A stretch of DNA of 64,000 nucleotides from Flavobacterium sp. LHD-85 (GTDB lineage: Bacteria; Bacteroidota; Bacteroidia; Flavobacteriales; Flavobacteriaceae). Made by a program: the position numbers and the translations under genes. The notes beneath the pieces were generated by a model, which saw nothing but the letters and a program-made list of their open reading frames with translations, was not told the origin of the DNA and ran no database searches. Location: the NCBI RefSeq assembly GCF_030929595.1, contig NZ_JAVFVR010000007.1:186001-250000 (forward strand), given 5' to 3'. How positions within the stretch are numbered: the stretch's first letter is position 1; each line of letters opens with the position of its first letter. Of the stretch, positions 24,776-33,516 are shown piece by piece.

Positions 24776-25252
24776 ATGGAAATTAAACATACCGATAAAG
24801 AGAATTTTTCAAATTTTTGGAAAGAAGAAATATCAGATAGTTTCTTCTTTCAGATTCACCGTATAAAGCGAGCAATTTTCAGGCGTACAAATGCCTTAAT
24901 GAATGAAGCCGGAATAACATTACAGCTAGAACAGCTGCCATTATTGATGATTCTGCATCATAAAAGTCTTTCGCAGAGAGAATTGTCAGACAAAACAATG
25001 CGTGACAAATCGTCTATTTTAAGAAGCATTACAGCGCTCGAAAAAAAGAATCTTGTTGAGGTGGTAAAAGACAAAATGGACAAACGAAAAAACATCGTTA
25101 GTCTTACAAATGAAGGAATTACTTTAGCTAAAAGTATTCGTTCTCTTATGAAAAGAGCCGAAGAAGAAGTGATGTCTGTGTTTACTCCAAAAGAAAGAAT
25201 TGAAGCGCTGCAAGCAGTTAGATCGTACGCAGACAAACTAGAAACGCTTTAA
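24776..25252 (+). CDS. MarR-family transcriptional regulator
   Basis: A 158-aa winged-helix protein. Helices at both ends form the dimer interface; the DNA-binding part is ALMNEAGITLQLEQLPLLMI … KSLSQRELSDKTMRDKSSIL (recognition helix) and the wing KDKMDKRKNIVSLTNEG, a clear MarR signature. MarR dimers bind short palindromes and usually repress their own gene and an efflux gene. Both are expected here: TGACATGTCA overlaps its own promoter, and an 18-bp palindrome with the same core precedes the MATE pump 61 nt downstream. Confidence 0.92.
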   Translation: MEIKHTDKENFSNFWKEEISDSFFFQIHRIKRAIFRRTNALMNEAGITLQLEQLPLLMILHHKSLSQRELSDKTMRDKSSILRSITALEKKNLVEVVKDKMDKRKNIVSLTNEGITLAKSIRSLMKRAEEEVMSVFTPKERIEALQAVRSYADKLETL

Positions 25253-25269
25253 TTTTTTTTAAACTTTAA

Positions 25270-25287
25270 AAGTTGACATGTCAACTT
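25270..25287. promoter_or_regulatory. Perfect 18-bp MarR operator before the MATE gene
   Basis: AAGTTGACATGTCAACTT is a perfect palindrome centred 34 nt before the MATE ATG. Its core GTTGACATGTCA matches the left part of the site at the MarR promoter. No good -7 box follows, so the pump gene may be read from the MarR promoter, with this site as a second brake. Confidence 0.75.
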
Positions 25288-25312
25288 ATTTTTTAATAAC
25301 TATTTTAATTAA

Positions 25313-26734
25313 ATGAAAAAAAACGAATTGTTAGAAGGGCCAATCCTTTCTTCATTATTAAAATTAGCAGTCCCAATTATGATTGCTAATCTTTTACAAG
25401 CCGCATATCAGTTGGTAGATGCTTTTTGGGTAGGGCGCTTGGGCGGAGATGCCGTTGCGGCAGTTTCAATAAGCACGCCTGTAATATTTTTAACCATTGC
25501 TTTAGGAACCGGATTGGCGATTGCTGGTTCTATTTTAATTGCACAATATTTTGGAGCGGGAAATCAGAAAATGGTCAATCACGTGGCGGCGCAGACTTTG
25601 TCGATGGTGATTATTGTTTCTGTTGTCTTGTCGATTATTGGGTATATTTTAAGTCCATATTTTTTATACTTATTAAAGGTAGAGCCAACGGTTTATGTTG
25701 ATGCGTTAGGATTTATGCGTGTCGCATTTGTCGGTTTGGTTTTTAGTTTCGGATTTATGATTTTCCAGTCCATCATGCGAGGCGTTGGGCGTGTAACCTT
25801 GCCTGTTTATATAGTTTTAGGAACCGTTATTTTGAATTTTGCCCTAGATCCGTTGTTTATTTATGGATGGAATTTTATTCCGGCTATGGGCGTAAAAGGT
25901 GCAGCTTTGGCTACTTTATTTACACAACTTTTGGCAATTATAATTGGATTTGCGATTCTGTTTAGAGGAAAGCACGGAATTCATCTTCGCATTGCCGATT
26001 TTAAACCTGATTATAAACATATCAAAAGAGCTTTTGAAATTGGTTTTCCGTCTTCAATCGAGCAATCTATGCGCGCTTTGGGTATGATGGCGATTACATT
26101 TTTGATTGTTCGTTTCGGTACATTGACAGTTGCTTCTTATGGTGCTGGTTCCAATTTGATTCAACTGATTTTGATTCCAGCTTTGGGTTTATCAATGGCG
26201 ATTGCCACTCTTGTGGGGCAAAATATTGGAGCTGGAAATGTTGATCGTGCGGCTGAAATTTCAAAACTTGGAGCCTATTTAGGTTTCGGATTATTGACAG
26301 GTCTTGGAATTATAGCTTTTATCTTCGCCCCATATTTAATTGCTTTTTTCGTTCCAAATGATCAAGCGGTTATCGAGGGTGGAACAGAATTGTTGAGAAT
26401 TACTTGTCTTTCTTGGGGATTTCTTGGTTTGCAGCTTTGCTTGACAGGTGTTTTTCGTGCCGTTGGAAATACCAAATTACCCATGATTCTAACTTTGGTT
26501 TCGCAATGGGTAATACAATTTCCATTGGCTTATATTTTGTCTCATAATACTTCTTTGGGAAAAATTGGAATCTGGTGGGCTTTTCCGATTGCTTCTGTTG
26601 TAACAGCTTTAATCACAGTCGCCATATATGCAAAAGGTGATTGGAAAAAAGAAAGATTGACAGGGAAAACGAATAAATTAATTGATAAGGTCGAAAGTGA
26701 AATAGTGAAGGAGGGGTTTGATATTTCTAAGTAA
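25313..26734 (+). CDS. MATE-family efflux transporter
   Basis: A 473-aa integral membrane protein with about 12 hydrophobic helices in two repeats, beginning with the typical LLEGPILSSLLKLAVPIMIA and AYQLVDAFWVGRLGGDAVAA. MATE proteins expel cationic drugs and dyes in exchange for Na+ or H+. The gene follows the MarR gene in the same direction, with an 18-bp palindrome in between, and is closed by a strong terminator at 26771-26801. Regulation by that MarR protein is an inference from the shared palindrome. Confidence 0.93.
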   Translation: MKKNELLEGPILSSLLKLAVPIMIANLLQAAYQLVDAFWVGRLGGDAVAAVSISTPVIFLTIALGTGLAIAGSILIAQYFGAGNQKMVNHVAAQTLSMVIIVSVVLSIIGYILSPYFLYLLKVEPTVYVDALGFMRVAFVGLVFSFGFMIFQSIMRGVGRVTLPVYIVLGTVILNFALDPLFIYGWNFIPAMGVKGAALATLFTQLLAIIIGFAILFRGKHGIHLRIADFKPDYKHIKRAFEIGFPSSIEQSMRALGMMAITFLIVRFGTLTVASYGAGSNLIQLILIPALGLSMAIATLVGQNIGAGNVDRAAEISKLGAYLGFGLLTGLGIIAFIFAPYLIAFFVPNDQAVIEGGTELLRITCLSWGFLGLQLCLTGVFRAVGNTKLPMILTLVSQWVIQFPLAYILSHNTSLGKIGIWWAFPIASVVTALITVAIYAKGDWKKERLTGKTNKLIDKVESEIVKEGFDISK

Positions 26735-26770
26735 AGGTTCAAAGGTACAAAGGTTCAAAGATCTCTTGGG

Positions 26771-26801
26771 GCTGACTCAAATGCGAGTCAGCTTTTTTTT
26801 T
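26771..26801 (+). terminator. Intrinsic terminator of the MATE gene
   Basis: GCTGACTC and GAGTCAGC form an 8-bp stem with an AAATGC loop, followed by nine T residues. Confidence 0.9.
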
Positions 26802-26807
26802 ATTAAA

Positions 26808-27072
26808 ACGCTCCAGCGAAGCAAAATATTTGTAGAAAATTCAGATGTCTGTATCAGAAAGCTCCAGCGGAGCGATATATAAATCCTTCGATGCTTCTTT
26901 TTGCAAAGTATAAATGCCTGTAAACCTTTGCAACTTTGAACCTTTGTGCTAAGGCTTTTTGCTAGCAAAATCAAGTTCTGTGATTCTGTAGAGATGCACT
27001 GCAGTGCATCTAACGAAAGATTGGCAGATTAGGGATATCCTGTATTTTAGACGCACTGCAGTGTGTCTCTAC
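26808..27072. repeat. Cluster of short intergenic repeats
   Basis: Holds two inverted copies of GCTCCAGCGGAGC-type elements (26810-26822 and 26871-26883; the family recurs at 53610-53735), words of the AAGGTTCAAAG type, and two GACGCACTGCAGTG palindromes (about 26985-27012 and 27049-27072). No gene is seen in it. Confidence 0.75.
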
Positions 27073-27129
27073 GGAAATTCTTTGTCGATTAGTTTTATTG
27101 AATGACTAAATTTTCGGAAACTTGTTTTG

Positions 27130-27244
27130 AAACCGTATTTGCGTGAGGGATGGGAATAAGCTGCCGAAGCAGCATGGACAGCCCGACAGCATTATAAAAA
27201 AAGGGCGAATATGCGTTGCTATTATTTGCCCTTTTTTTATAATG
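27130..27244 (+). ncRNA. Candidate structured RNA with terminal hairpin
   Basis: A GC-rich island in an AT-rich gap: GCGTGAGGGATGGG (27141-27154), a tight hairpin GCTGC-CGAA-GCAGC (27160-27173), ATGGACAGCCCGACAGC, then a long stem (27190-27212 with 27221-27244) whose inner part GGGC…GCCCTTTTTTT looks like a terminator. GGG and CCC could close a multi-branch fold around the small hairpin. The segment has no ORF. I think it may belong to a Bacteroidota non-coding RNA family (Flavo-1 is a possibility), but this is memory, not a search. Confidence 0.45.
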
Positions 27245-27352
27245 GTGGCACGCCCAGATTATTTTACTTTTTAATTTTCTAAATATATTTTTATGATAGC
27301 CAAAATAAATTTTAAGTACATTAGTATCTCAGAACCTTAGCACCTTTTAAAA

Positions 27353-28519
27353 ATGACCAAAAATCTAAAACGTTATTTCATAAAATCTTTTATTGTATTA
27401 GCCTTAATTCATCTAGCTTACTTTTTATACGGTTATTTTACTTTTGAAGGGATTAAAAATATAGATATTTATACTGAATTTTATCGTTTTAAATTTTATG
27501 ATGACGTTTCAATTTCACACTTTTTCGTAAGCGGATTGTTTTTACTCTTCTTTTTGATTTTTCTAGTTCGCAATCATTCGAGAGAAAATTATAAAGGAGG
27601 AAATCTTTTTAAAATTGCTGTTTGTCTGCTGTTGATTTCGTTTTTGACTTTTTCGTTTTTCATTAGTTATAGTTTCGGAATGAATGCCAAACTGAAAACA
27701 GAATTGTCTGAAAATGATTTTAATAAGGACAAAAAACTGCTGAATGTTTTAAATCCGTTTTTGTACGGATACACTTCGTATAGTTCTGAGAAACTGTTCA
27801 ATTATGAGAATATTTTATATCCAAAGCCTTATCCTGTAATTCAACAAGAAGATACCATTGTTACGGGTGAATATCCTATTACAGAAATTAGTTATTACAG
27901 CATTGATACCATAAAAGCGCTGACAAGCACTTTTGATAAAACTGCAAATAAAGCAGATAGTATTTTTGATATTCTTGGTTTTGAGAAAGAAGAACTACAT
28001 AAAAGGATTATCTCAAAAATAGTTTTAGGAGACAGCACAGAAATTATTTTTAAAGGTGCGCAAGTGCGTCCAGAGCATGAAAGTGATATTTGTATTTTCT
28101 TGGAAAACAAGTCTTTATTTAGCCCAGTTCAAGGAGATTCTATTGATAAACAAAGGTATGAGGCCGCAGTGGACCGTTACAAATTACTTTACAATTCTAA
28201 GAAAGATTCATTAACGTATACTTTTCAGAAATTAGATACGCTTTTAAAAAAGTATAATATAGAAACAAACATAATTCCGAAGTTGTTGACTCAAGATGTA
28301 TATCATTATAGAGATAACAAAGATGAACCGCTTAATGGAATTAGAAATACTTTTGATCGAAAAACTTTAACAGAAAAATTTAAAACCTTAAATAAGCTGT
28401 TTTACGAACCTAATTATTTGCATCCAAATATTATTGTAATTTATTTTGCTGTAATTGGTTCGGTATGGATTGTACTGTTTTTGTTTTATATCCTTTTCAA
28501 TAAGAAAAAAGTTCAATAA
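27353..28519 (+). CDS. Membrane protein of unknown function (388 aa)
   Basis: A 388-aa protein with three hydrophobic segments near the N-terminus (FIVLALIHLAYFLYGYF; FFVSGLFLLFFLIFLV; IAVCLLLISFLTFSFFISYS), a long hydrophilic part of about 230 residues, and one C-terminal membrane segment (IVIYFAVIGSVWIVLFLFYI). I do not recognise a family or enzyme motif. The gene is isolated, after the candidate RNA and before an inverted heptamer repeat. Confidence 0.7.
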   Translation: MTKNLKRYFIKSFIVLALIHLAYFLYGYFTFEGIKNIDIYTEFYRFKFYDDVSISHFFVSGLFLLFFLIFLVRNHSRENYKGGNLFKIAVCLLLISFLTFSFFISYSFGMNAKLKTELSENDFNKDKKLLNVLNPFLYGYTSYSSEKLFNYENILYPKPYPVIQQEDTIVTGEYPITEISYYSIDTIKALTSTFDKTANKADSIFDILGFEKEELHKRIISKIVLGDSTEIIFKGAQVRPEHESDICIFLENKSLFSPVQGDSIDKQRYEAAVDRYKLLYNSKKDSLTYTFQKLDTLLKKYNIETNIIPKLLTQDVYHYRDNKDEPLNGIRNTFDRKTLTEKFKTLNKLFYEPNYLHPNIIVIYFAVIGSVWIVLFLFYILFNKKKVQ

Positions 28520-28585
28520 CAATGTCAAATTTCAATGACAAATTCAAAAATCAAAAAATAATTGAAAATTGTTATTAGAATTTGA

Positions 28586-28620
28586 AATTTGGAATTTGGA
28601 ATTTGGAATTTGGAATTTGA
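28586..28620. repeat. GGAATTT heptamer array
   Basis: Four head-to-tail copies of the heptamer GGAATTT between convergent genes, preceded by an inverted AAATTTCAAT stretch at about 28525. Copy number is likely to vary among strains. Confidence 0.75.
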
Positions 28621-28626
28621 TTTTTA

Positions 28627-29061
28627 CTATACCCTGTGGTAATCTGCTTTCCAGTGTACGATAGCTTTTTTAATTGCGTTGCCGGTTAAATTGTTTTTTA
28701 AAACATCTTCTATAAGCGGAATCAATTCGTTGTCTGGTGCAAAGCGTAGCGCAAATATTTGATCGTCTGTAAGTTTGTATTCAAATTCTTCGAATCTTTT
28801 GCCTGTTAGGCTAAAATAACGATAACGCATTTCTAAGCGCACGATTCTGTTTTGCAGCGTTAGCGCATAGTGCTGGCGCAACATATACGCCAGTACAAAA
28901 AGAAATATAAAAGCCACGCTAATAAATGCCCATATCAAATGATCTTCTGTTGTAATACTCAAATAAATGCTTGCAATTAAGAATAATATTAAAACAGGAT
29001 AATATATAAAATGGTGTGGGGTATAAAATCGTATATGATTATAATATGTCTGGATTTTCAT
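28627..29061 (-). CDS. DUF6526 family membrane protein
   Basis: A 144-aa protein with an N-terminal motif QTYYNHIRFYTPHHFIYYPV, two membrane segments (about 22-40 and 46-62), and a cytosolic C-terminal domain (NRIVRLEMRYRYFSLTGKRF … QIFALRFAPDNELIPLIEDV … HWKADYHRV). This is the pattern of the DUF6526 family, for which no function is known. The length is normal. It appears to be a single-gene unit. Confidence 0.8.
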   Translation of the reverse strand: MKIQTYYNHIRFYTPHHFIYYPVLILFLIASIYLSITTEDHLIWAFISVAFIFLFVLAYMLRQHYALTLQNRIVRLEMRYRYFSLTGKRFEEFEYKLTDDQIFALRFAPDNELIPLIEDVLKNNLTGNAIKKAIVHWKADYHRV

Positions 29062-29097
29062 GTTTTTATCTTTAAATGGTAGCCTATAAAAACAAAA

Positions 29098-29127
29098 CTA
29101 CTCTATATTTCTATAGAGTAGCTTTTT
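29098..29127. terminator. Intrinsic terminator hairpin
   Basis: CTACTCTATA and TATAGAGTAG form a perfect 10-bp stem with a TTTC loop. T-rich flanks on both sides allow use in either direction; it lies in the 300-nt gap between two minus-strand genes, and nothing else is evident there. Confidence 0.7.
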
Positions 29128-29361
29128 CCCAAAAATAAACTAACATAACCAATGTTCTCTTTATAGACTAAACTTTTTACAGTTTGCTTTGTAAATTTTA
29201 ATAAGAAGAAAGCCTTTTCTTTTCGCTAATCAAATCTTCAGTACGGCTTATTTTTCTTTGATGTAAAATTAGATCGAGAGCAGTTGTTTTTTGTTATACT
29301 TTAAACGGAAAAAGTTACATGATTCCAATATTTGCATTTTAATTGTATAAAATACTGGACT

Positions 29362-29847
29362 TTACAATAAGGTTTTAATGATGCTCCATTCGTCTAATTT
29401 ATCTTGAAAAGTCTTGCCAGCATTGGCAGGACTTGTTGAAGGAAGCGTAAATGTTTTATATTCTTTTTTTAAGTGAACATATTTTTTAAAAAATGACGCT
29501 GCTTTTTGTCCGTTAAAAAGAATGCTTTCTATTTGTGTGTGTGTTTTCAAGAAATCTTCAAAATTATTTGCAATTTCATTTTTTATGGCACTATCTAAAC
29601 TTCCAACGCGTTCGCAAAATTGTAAGACATCCCAGAGTGCGATGCTGTTTTTAATTAATAAGCTTTTTCGTATTTCATAATCGTTGGAAAATTCCTCTCC
29701 AAGAATCTGAAACATAAATTTCCAAAAGTTATTCTGGTTATGACCGTAATATTGATTGAGTTCTAAAGATTTTGTTCCAGGCATCGTGCCTAGAATCAGA
29801 ATTTTAGAGTTGGGAGAACTGATCGGGGCAAACGAAAAACTTTTCAT
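29362..29847 (-). CDS. Hypoxanthine-DNA glycosylase-like (UDG superfamily)
   Basis: A 161-aa DNA-repair glycosylase. Motifs of the uracil-DNA glycosylase fold in the hypoxanthine-DNA glycosylase branch: ILILGTMPGTKSLELNQYYG (motif 1 region), NQNNFWKFM, IALWDVLQFCERVGS and the C-terminal LPSTSPANA. Such enzymes remove deaminated bases (hypoxanthine, uracil in mismatches) in base-excision repair. The start ATG at 29847 gives the full N-terminus. It is alone on the minus strand, divergent from the AraC gene. Confidence 0.87.
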   Translation of the reverse strand: MKSFSFAPISSPNSKILILGTMPGTKSLELNQYYGHNQNNFWKFMFQILGEEFSNDYEIRKSLLIKNSIALWDVLQFCERVGSLDSAIKNEIANNFEDFLKTHTQIESILFNGQKAASFFKKYVHLKKEYKTFTLPSTSPANAGKTFQDKLDEWSIIKTLL

Positions 29848-30019
29848 ACTTGTTTTCTTAAAAGAATTGTGATATATGTTAAAATAAACATTTATAAGGA
29901 ATTATAAAACAAAACCAAAAAATTATATAACATTCTTGGTCTGTCTTTAAACGAACTTTGACTTTCAGATTTCTAGAAATAATCTGTTTGGCAAATTATA
30001 ATTTTAAATCCGGCGAACC

Positions 30020-31045
30020 ATGAAAATTGTTACTATAAATACAGAAAAAACTCAAAATATATTTGATGAACTTCAAACTAGTTTTGGCGGAAAGGTGGCT
30101 TTTGATTTAGACGAATATACATTAGAAGTAGAAAATAGCTTTGCAGAAGGTTCTATTATTGGAGCTTCTTTTGCAGATAATATCTCATATGTCCAGTTTG
30201 ATATGACATTTTCTGCAGATGTCAGATTAGATATTCTAAATGTAAAATCTTCACCAATTTATTTTGCTTATTGTTCTAAAGGAAATCTTTCGCATAGTTT
30301 TGGATTAAAAGGGGAGGAACGTAAACTAAAAACGTTTCAGACTGCCATTGTAACATCAAAAAACAACGAGGACAATGTTTTATTTTTTGAAAAAGGAAAA
30401 AAAACAAAGCTGACTTTAATTATCGTGGGAACTCAGATTGATGCTGCAACTCAGACGCATTCTTTAAACCAGCAAGTAAAAGATACTTTTTTTGAAAATA
30501 ATCAGGCATCAGATTTCTTTTATATCGGATCTTATAATTTGCAGATTGCAGAAAAAATCGAACAGCTTAATTCGATTACGCAAACTGGAATTGTTAGAAA
30601 TCTATTGAAAGAAGGGATTATGAGAATTATTCTCGCGATGGAAATTCAGCAGCATTCAGACGATTTACATGCTTTTGCAAACGAGGGAAACGGACTGACA
30701 GTAAGGGAACTGGAAGAAGTAAAAGACCTTTCGGAATTTATAAAATCAAATCCAGAAGAAGCCTTTTCAATTAAATCTTTGAGCAAAAAATCGGGTCTTT
30801 CTCCAAACAAACTTCAGGAAGGCTTTAAAATGATTCACAATCGCACAGTCAACGATTATATCACGCACATGAGAGTTCTAAAAGCCGAAATCTTAATTAG
30901 AACATCTGATTTAAATATTTCTGAAATCGTCTATTGCATCGGTTTTACAAGCAGAAGCTATTTTTCTAAAATTTTCAAGCAAAAATTCAACTGCAGCCCA
31001 AAAGAATACAAGTTTAATTTGAATTCTCTAGCAATTACTGCGTAA
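30020..31045 (+). CDS. AraC-family transcriptional regulator
   Basis: A 341-aa protein with an N-terminal ligand-type domain of about 220 residues (beta-rich, no named fold recognised) and a C-terminal AraC DNA-binding domain (about 240-330) with two helix-turn-helix parts: FSIKSLSKKSGLSPNKLQEG and LNISEIVYCIGFTSRSYFSK, then CSPKEYK. Such regulators usually activate nearby or metabolic genes; no clear target sits beside it. It ends in its own terminator at 31131-31166. Confidence 0.9.
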   Translation: MKIVTINTEKTQNIFDELQTSFGGKVAFDLDEYTLEVENSFAEGSIIGASFADNISYVQFDMTFSADVRLDILNVKSSPIYFAYCSKGNLSHSFGLKGEERKLKTFQTAIVTSKNNEDNVLFFEKGKKTKLTLIIVGTQIDAATQTHSLNQQVKDTFFENNQASDFFYIGSYNLQIAEKIEQLNSITQTGIVRNLLKEGIMRIILAMEIQQHSDDLHAFANEGNGLTVRELEEVKDLSEFIKSNPEEAFSIKSLSKKSGLSPNKLQEGFKMIHNRTVNDYITHMRVLKAEILIRTSDLNISEIVYCIGFTSRSYFSKIFKQKFNCSPKEYKFNLNSLAITA

Positions 31046-31130
31046 TTGAGGTGCAAAGGTGCAGAGTTACAAAGGTGCAAAGTTTTTTTTTAGTAAAGTA
31101 ATGTAGTTAGCTATTAAGCAATATATATTT

Positions 31131-31166
31131 AAAGACTAAGATTCATAAATCTTAGTCTTTTTTTTT
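31131..31166 (+). terminator. Intrinsic terminator of the AraC gene
   Basis: AAAGACTAAGATT and AATCTTAGTCTTT form a perfect 13-bp stem with a CATA loop, followed by more T residues. It lies inside a larger repeat region (31052-31198) whose ends carry GGTGCAAAG / CTTTG words in inverse orientation. Confidence 0.88.
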
Positions 31167-31220
31167 GAAGAAAAACTTTGAACCTCTGCATCTTTGAAAC
31201 TTTGTACCCAAAAAAAACTT

Positions 31221-31273
31221 TTGCAAAAAGATTTTTTTTATACATTTGTATAACTAGTTATATAATTAATTAT
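31221..31273 (+). promoter_or_regulatory. Promoter and twin palindromes of the MarR-GNAT gene
   Basis: TTG (31221-31223), 17 nt, TACATTTG (31241-31248) is a full Bacteroidota promoter. Directly after it lie two palindromes, TATAACTAGTTATA (31249-31262) and ATAATTAATTAT (31262-31273), covering the expected transcription start. They are good candidates for autoregulation by the encoded MarR domain. Confidence 0.7.
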
Positions 31274-31278
31274 TTGTT

Positions 31279-32229
31279 ATGGATTTTTTTGATAAAGTTG
31301 GAAAATCGGCATTGGGAAGCCGCTTACGTTTAATGACTGCCGTTGTTACGGATGATGCTGCGAAAATATACGAATTGTATGGAGTTGAATTTGTACCGAA
31401 ATGGTTCCCAGTATTTTATACATTGGCAGAAGAACGTGAAATTACGATCACTGAAATAGCCAATGAAATAGGACATTCTCAGCCTTCAGTAAGCAAAATT
31501 ATTCAAGAAATGATTGGTGCTGGACTGATTGAAGAAAGTGCAAAAACAGAGGATAAAAGAAAGAATAATGTTGTTCTTACCGAAAAAGGAATTGTGATTT
31601 CGAAGAAAATCAAACAGCAGTTGGAAGATATTGATGTTGCAATTGAAGGAATAATTGCGGAAAGCAAACATAATTTGTGGGCTGCATTGGAAGAATGGGA
31701 ATTCTTATTGGAGCAAAAATCTTTGATTAAAAGAGTTAGCGAACAAAAGAAAAAAAGAGAAAGTAAAGACGTAAAAATAGTTGACTATAAGCCAGAGTAT
31801 CAGGAAGCTTTTAGAGCGCTGAATGTAGAATGGATTTCGACTTATTTCGAAATGGAGGAAGCCGATTACAAGGCGCTGGACAATCCTGAAGAATATATTT
31901 TGAAAAAGGGAGGAAAAATTCTTGTGGCTTTGTATGAAAACGAGCCTGTTGGAGTTTGTGCTTTAATTAAAATGAATAATTCTGAATATGATTTTGAAAT
32001 GGCAAAAATGGCTGTTTCTCCGAAAGCACAAGGAAAAAGTATTGGCTGGCTTTTAGGAAAAGCAATTGCCGAGAAAGCAAAAGAACTTGGTGCCAAGAAA
32101 ATATATTTAGAAAGTAACACCATCTTAAAACCCGCCATAAATCTATATTATAAACTAGGTTTCGAAAAAGTTTTTGGTCTCGAAACGCCTTATAAAAGAT
32201 GTAATATTCAGATGGAGTTAGTTCTTTAA
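31279..32229 (+). CDS. MarR-GNAT fusion: HTH regulator with acetyltransferase domain
   Basis: A 316-aa two-domain protein. Residues 1-150 are a MarR winged helix (ITITEIANEIGHSQPSVSKI as recognition region, then TEDKRKNNVVLTEKG as wing). Residues about 165-315 are a GNAT acetyltransferase (acetyl-CoA loop in MAVSPKAQGKSIGWLLGKAI, C-terminal LESNTILKPAINLYYKLGFE). The acceptor substrate is unknown. This fusion is known in many bacteria. Two palindromes at its promoter suggest it controls itself. It is convergent with the FAD oxidoreductase gene. Confidence 0.92.
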   Translation: MDFFDKVGKSALGSRLRLMTAVVTDDAAKIYELYGVEFVPKWFPVFYTLAEEREITITEIANEIGHSQPSVSKIIQEMIGAGLIEESAKTEDKRKNNVVLTEKGIVISKKIKQQLEDIDVAIEGIIAESKHNLWAALEEWEFLLEQKSLIKRVSEQKKKRESKDVKIVDYKPEYQEAFRALNVEWISTYFEMEEADYKALDNPEEYILKKGGKILVALYENEPVGVCALIKMNNSEYDFEMAKMAVSPKAQGKSIGWLLGKAIAEKAKELGAKKIYLESNTILKPAINLYYKLGFEKVFGLETPYKRCNIQMELVL

Positions 32230-32232
32230 ATA

Positions 32233-32306
32233 AGTTGCTAAGGTTCTGAGTTACTAAGATTCTAAGTTTTTTTCTCAGAAACTTAGAATCTTAGCATCTT
32301 AGTATC
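32233..32306. repeat. Inverted repeat between convergent genes
   Basis: AGTTGCTAAGGTTCTGAGTT…ACTAAGATTCTAAG faces CTTAGAATCTTAGCATCTTAG, a long imperfect hairpin that could end transcription in both directions. Confidence 0.75.
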
Positions 32307-32309
32307 TTT

Positions 32310-33509
32310 CTAACGTCCAAATCGATAATACTCCAAATCTGTATTTTTTTTGTTGTTGAGCGAATCTAGAATGGAATTCATTCCGATTGCGCTGAAGGTG
32401 ATTCCATTTCCGCCGAAGCCTAAAATGTAATGCTCGTTTTTTCTCGGATTTGGTTTTCCGAAATAGGGAAGACCATCTTTGGTTTCTCCAAAAGTTCCTG
32501 CCCAGGAATAATCAATTTTAAAATCTAAATCGGGAAATCGTTTGCAAAATTGTTTCAAGAGGTATTGCTCTTTTTTAGCCAGCAGTTTATCACGCTTATT
32601 AGTGTCTTTAAAATCTTCATCTCCACCGCCCATGATAATGCGGTTATCCTCTGTGGTTCTTATATAGTGGTAAGGCGAAGCTGTATCCCAAAATATTGCG
32701 TGTTTGAAATTTTCGGGGAGATCTGGCTGACTCTCAGAAGTAATAACGTAAGTGCTTTTCAAATCGACTACTTTTTCTTTTAGGGTTTCTGTGCTTTCGT
32801 AGCCTGTACAGTGTATAATATGATCGGCTGTAATAACATGTCTGGAGCCTGTAGTGGCAATGATTTTGCCTTTTTGATGCTGAATGGAAGCAATATTTGT
32901 GCGGTCAAAAATCTGCATTCCCTTTTCGTGGCAATGGAACAAAAGATCGCTTGCAAGTTTAAAAGGATCCATAACTGCTGCAGTTTTAGATTCTACTCCC
33001 GCAATGGCATTCAATCCCATTTTTTGTAATTCTGATCTGCCGAGCCAGCTGATTTCGAAACCATGTTGTTTTCGGGCTTTATACTCGTTTTTTAAATAAG
33101 GAACATCTTTTTTTAAAGTCGTAAAATAGATGCTTTTTTTGAACTCGAAACCACAGTCGCAGCCAATTTCATCAATAATATTTCGGAGATCAAAAATGGC
33201 TTTTTTCCCATTCTGGTAGCTGTCTACGGCACATCTTGCACCGCGCAGTTTGATGAGCTGATGTAATGGAACATCAATTTCATATTGGAGAAGCGCCGTG
33301 CTTCCAGAAGTGCTTCCGCCACAGACATCACGACGGTCGACAAGAACAATTTTTTTCCCTTCGTTTAATAATTTATAAGCAATTAAAGCTCCTGTAATAC
33401 CGCCGCCAATTATTAAAATGTCGGTGTTAATATCAGAATCTATTGAAGGGTAACTTTGTTTTATGGCGTTTTTTAAAGGCCAATAGGTTTCAGTAGAGCT
33501 CAATTTCAT
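32310..33509 (-). CDS. FAD-dependent oxidoreductase (DAO family)
   Basis: A 399-aa flavoprotein. The dinucleotide-binding motif is ILIIGGGITGALIAYKLLNE (about 31-50); the C-terminus has the second FAD contact ILGFGGNGITFSAIGMNSIL. The middle shows the DAO pattern (…HVITADHIIHCTGYES…, WDTASPYHYIRTTEDNRIIM). DAO enzymes oxidise amines or amino acids such as glycine or D-amino acids; the substrate here is open. There is no signal peptide. It lies 7 nt downstream of the iron-permease-like gene, so the two are probably co-transcribed. Confidence 0.85.
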   Translation of the reverse strand: MKLSSTETYWPLKNAIKQSYPSIDSDINTDILIIGGGITGALIAYKLLNEGKKIVLVDRRDVCGGSTSGSTALLQYEIDVPLHQLIKLRGARCAVDSYQNGKKAIFDLRNIIDEIGCDCGFEFKKSIYFTTLKKDVPYLKNEYKARKQHGFEISWLGRSELQKMGLNAIAGVESKTAAVMDPFKLASDLLFHCHEKGMQIFDRTNIASIQHQKGKIIATTGSRHVITADHIIHCTGYESTETLKEKVVDLKSTYVITSESQPDLPENFKHAIFWDTASPYHYIRTTEDNRIIMGGGDEDFKDTNKRDKLLAKKEQYLLKQFCKRFPDLDFKIDYSWAGTFGETKDGLPYFGKPNPRKNEHYILGFGGNGITFSAIGMNSILDSLNNKKNTDLEYYRFGR

Positions 33510-33516
33510 TTTTTGG

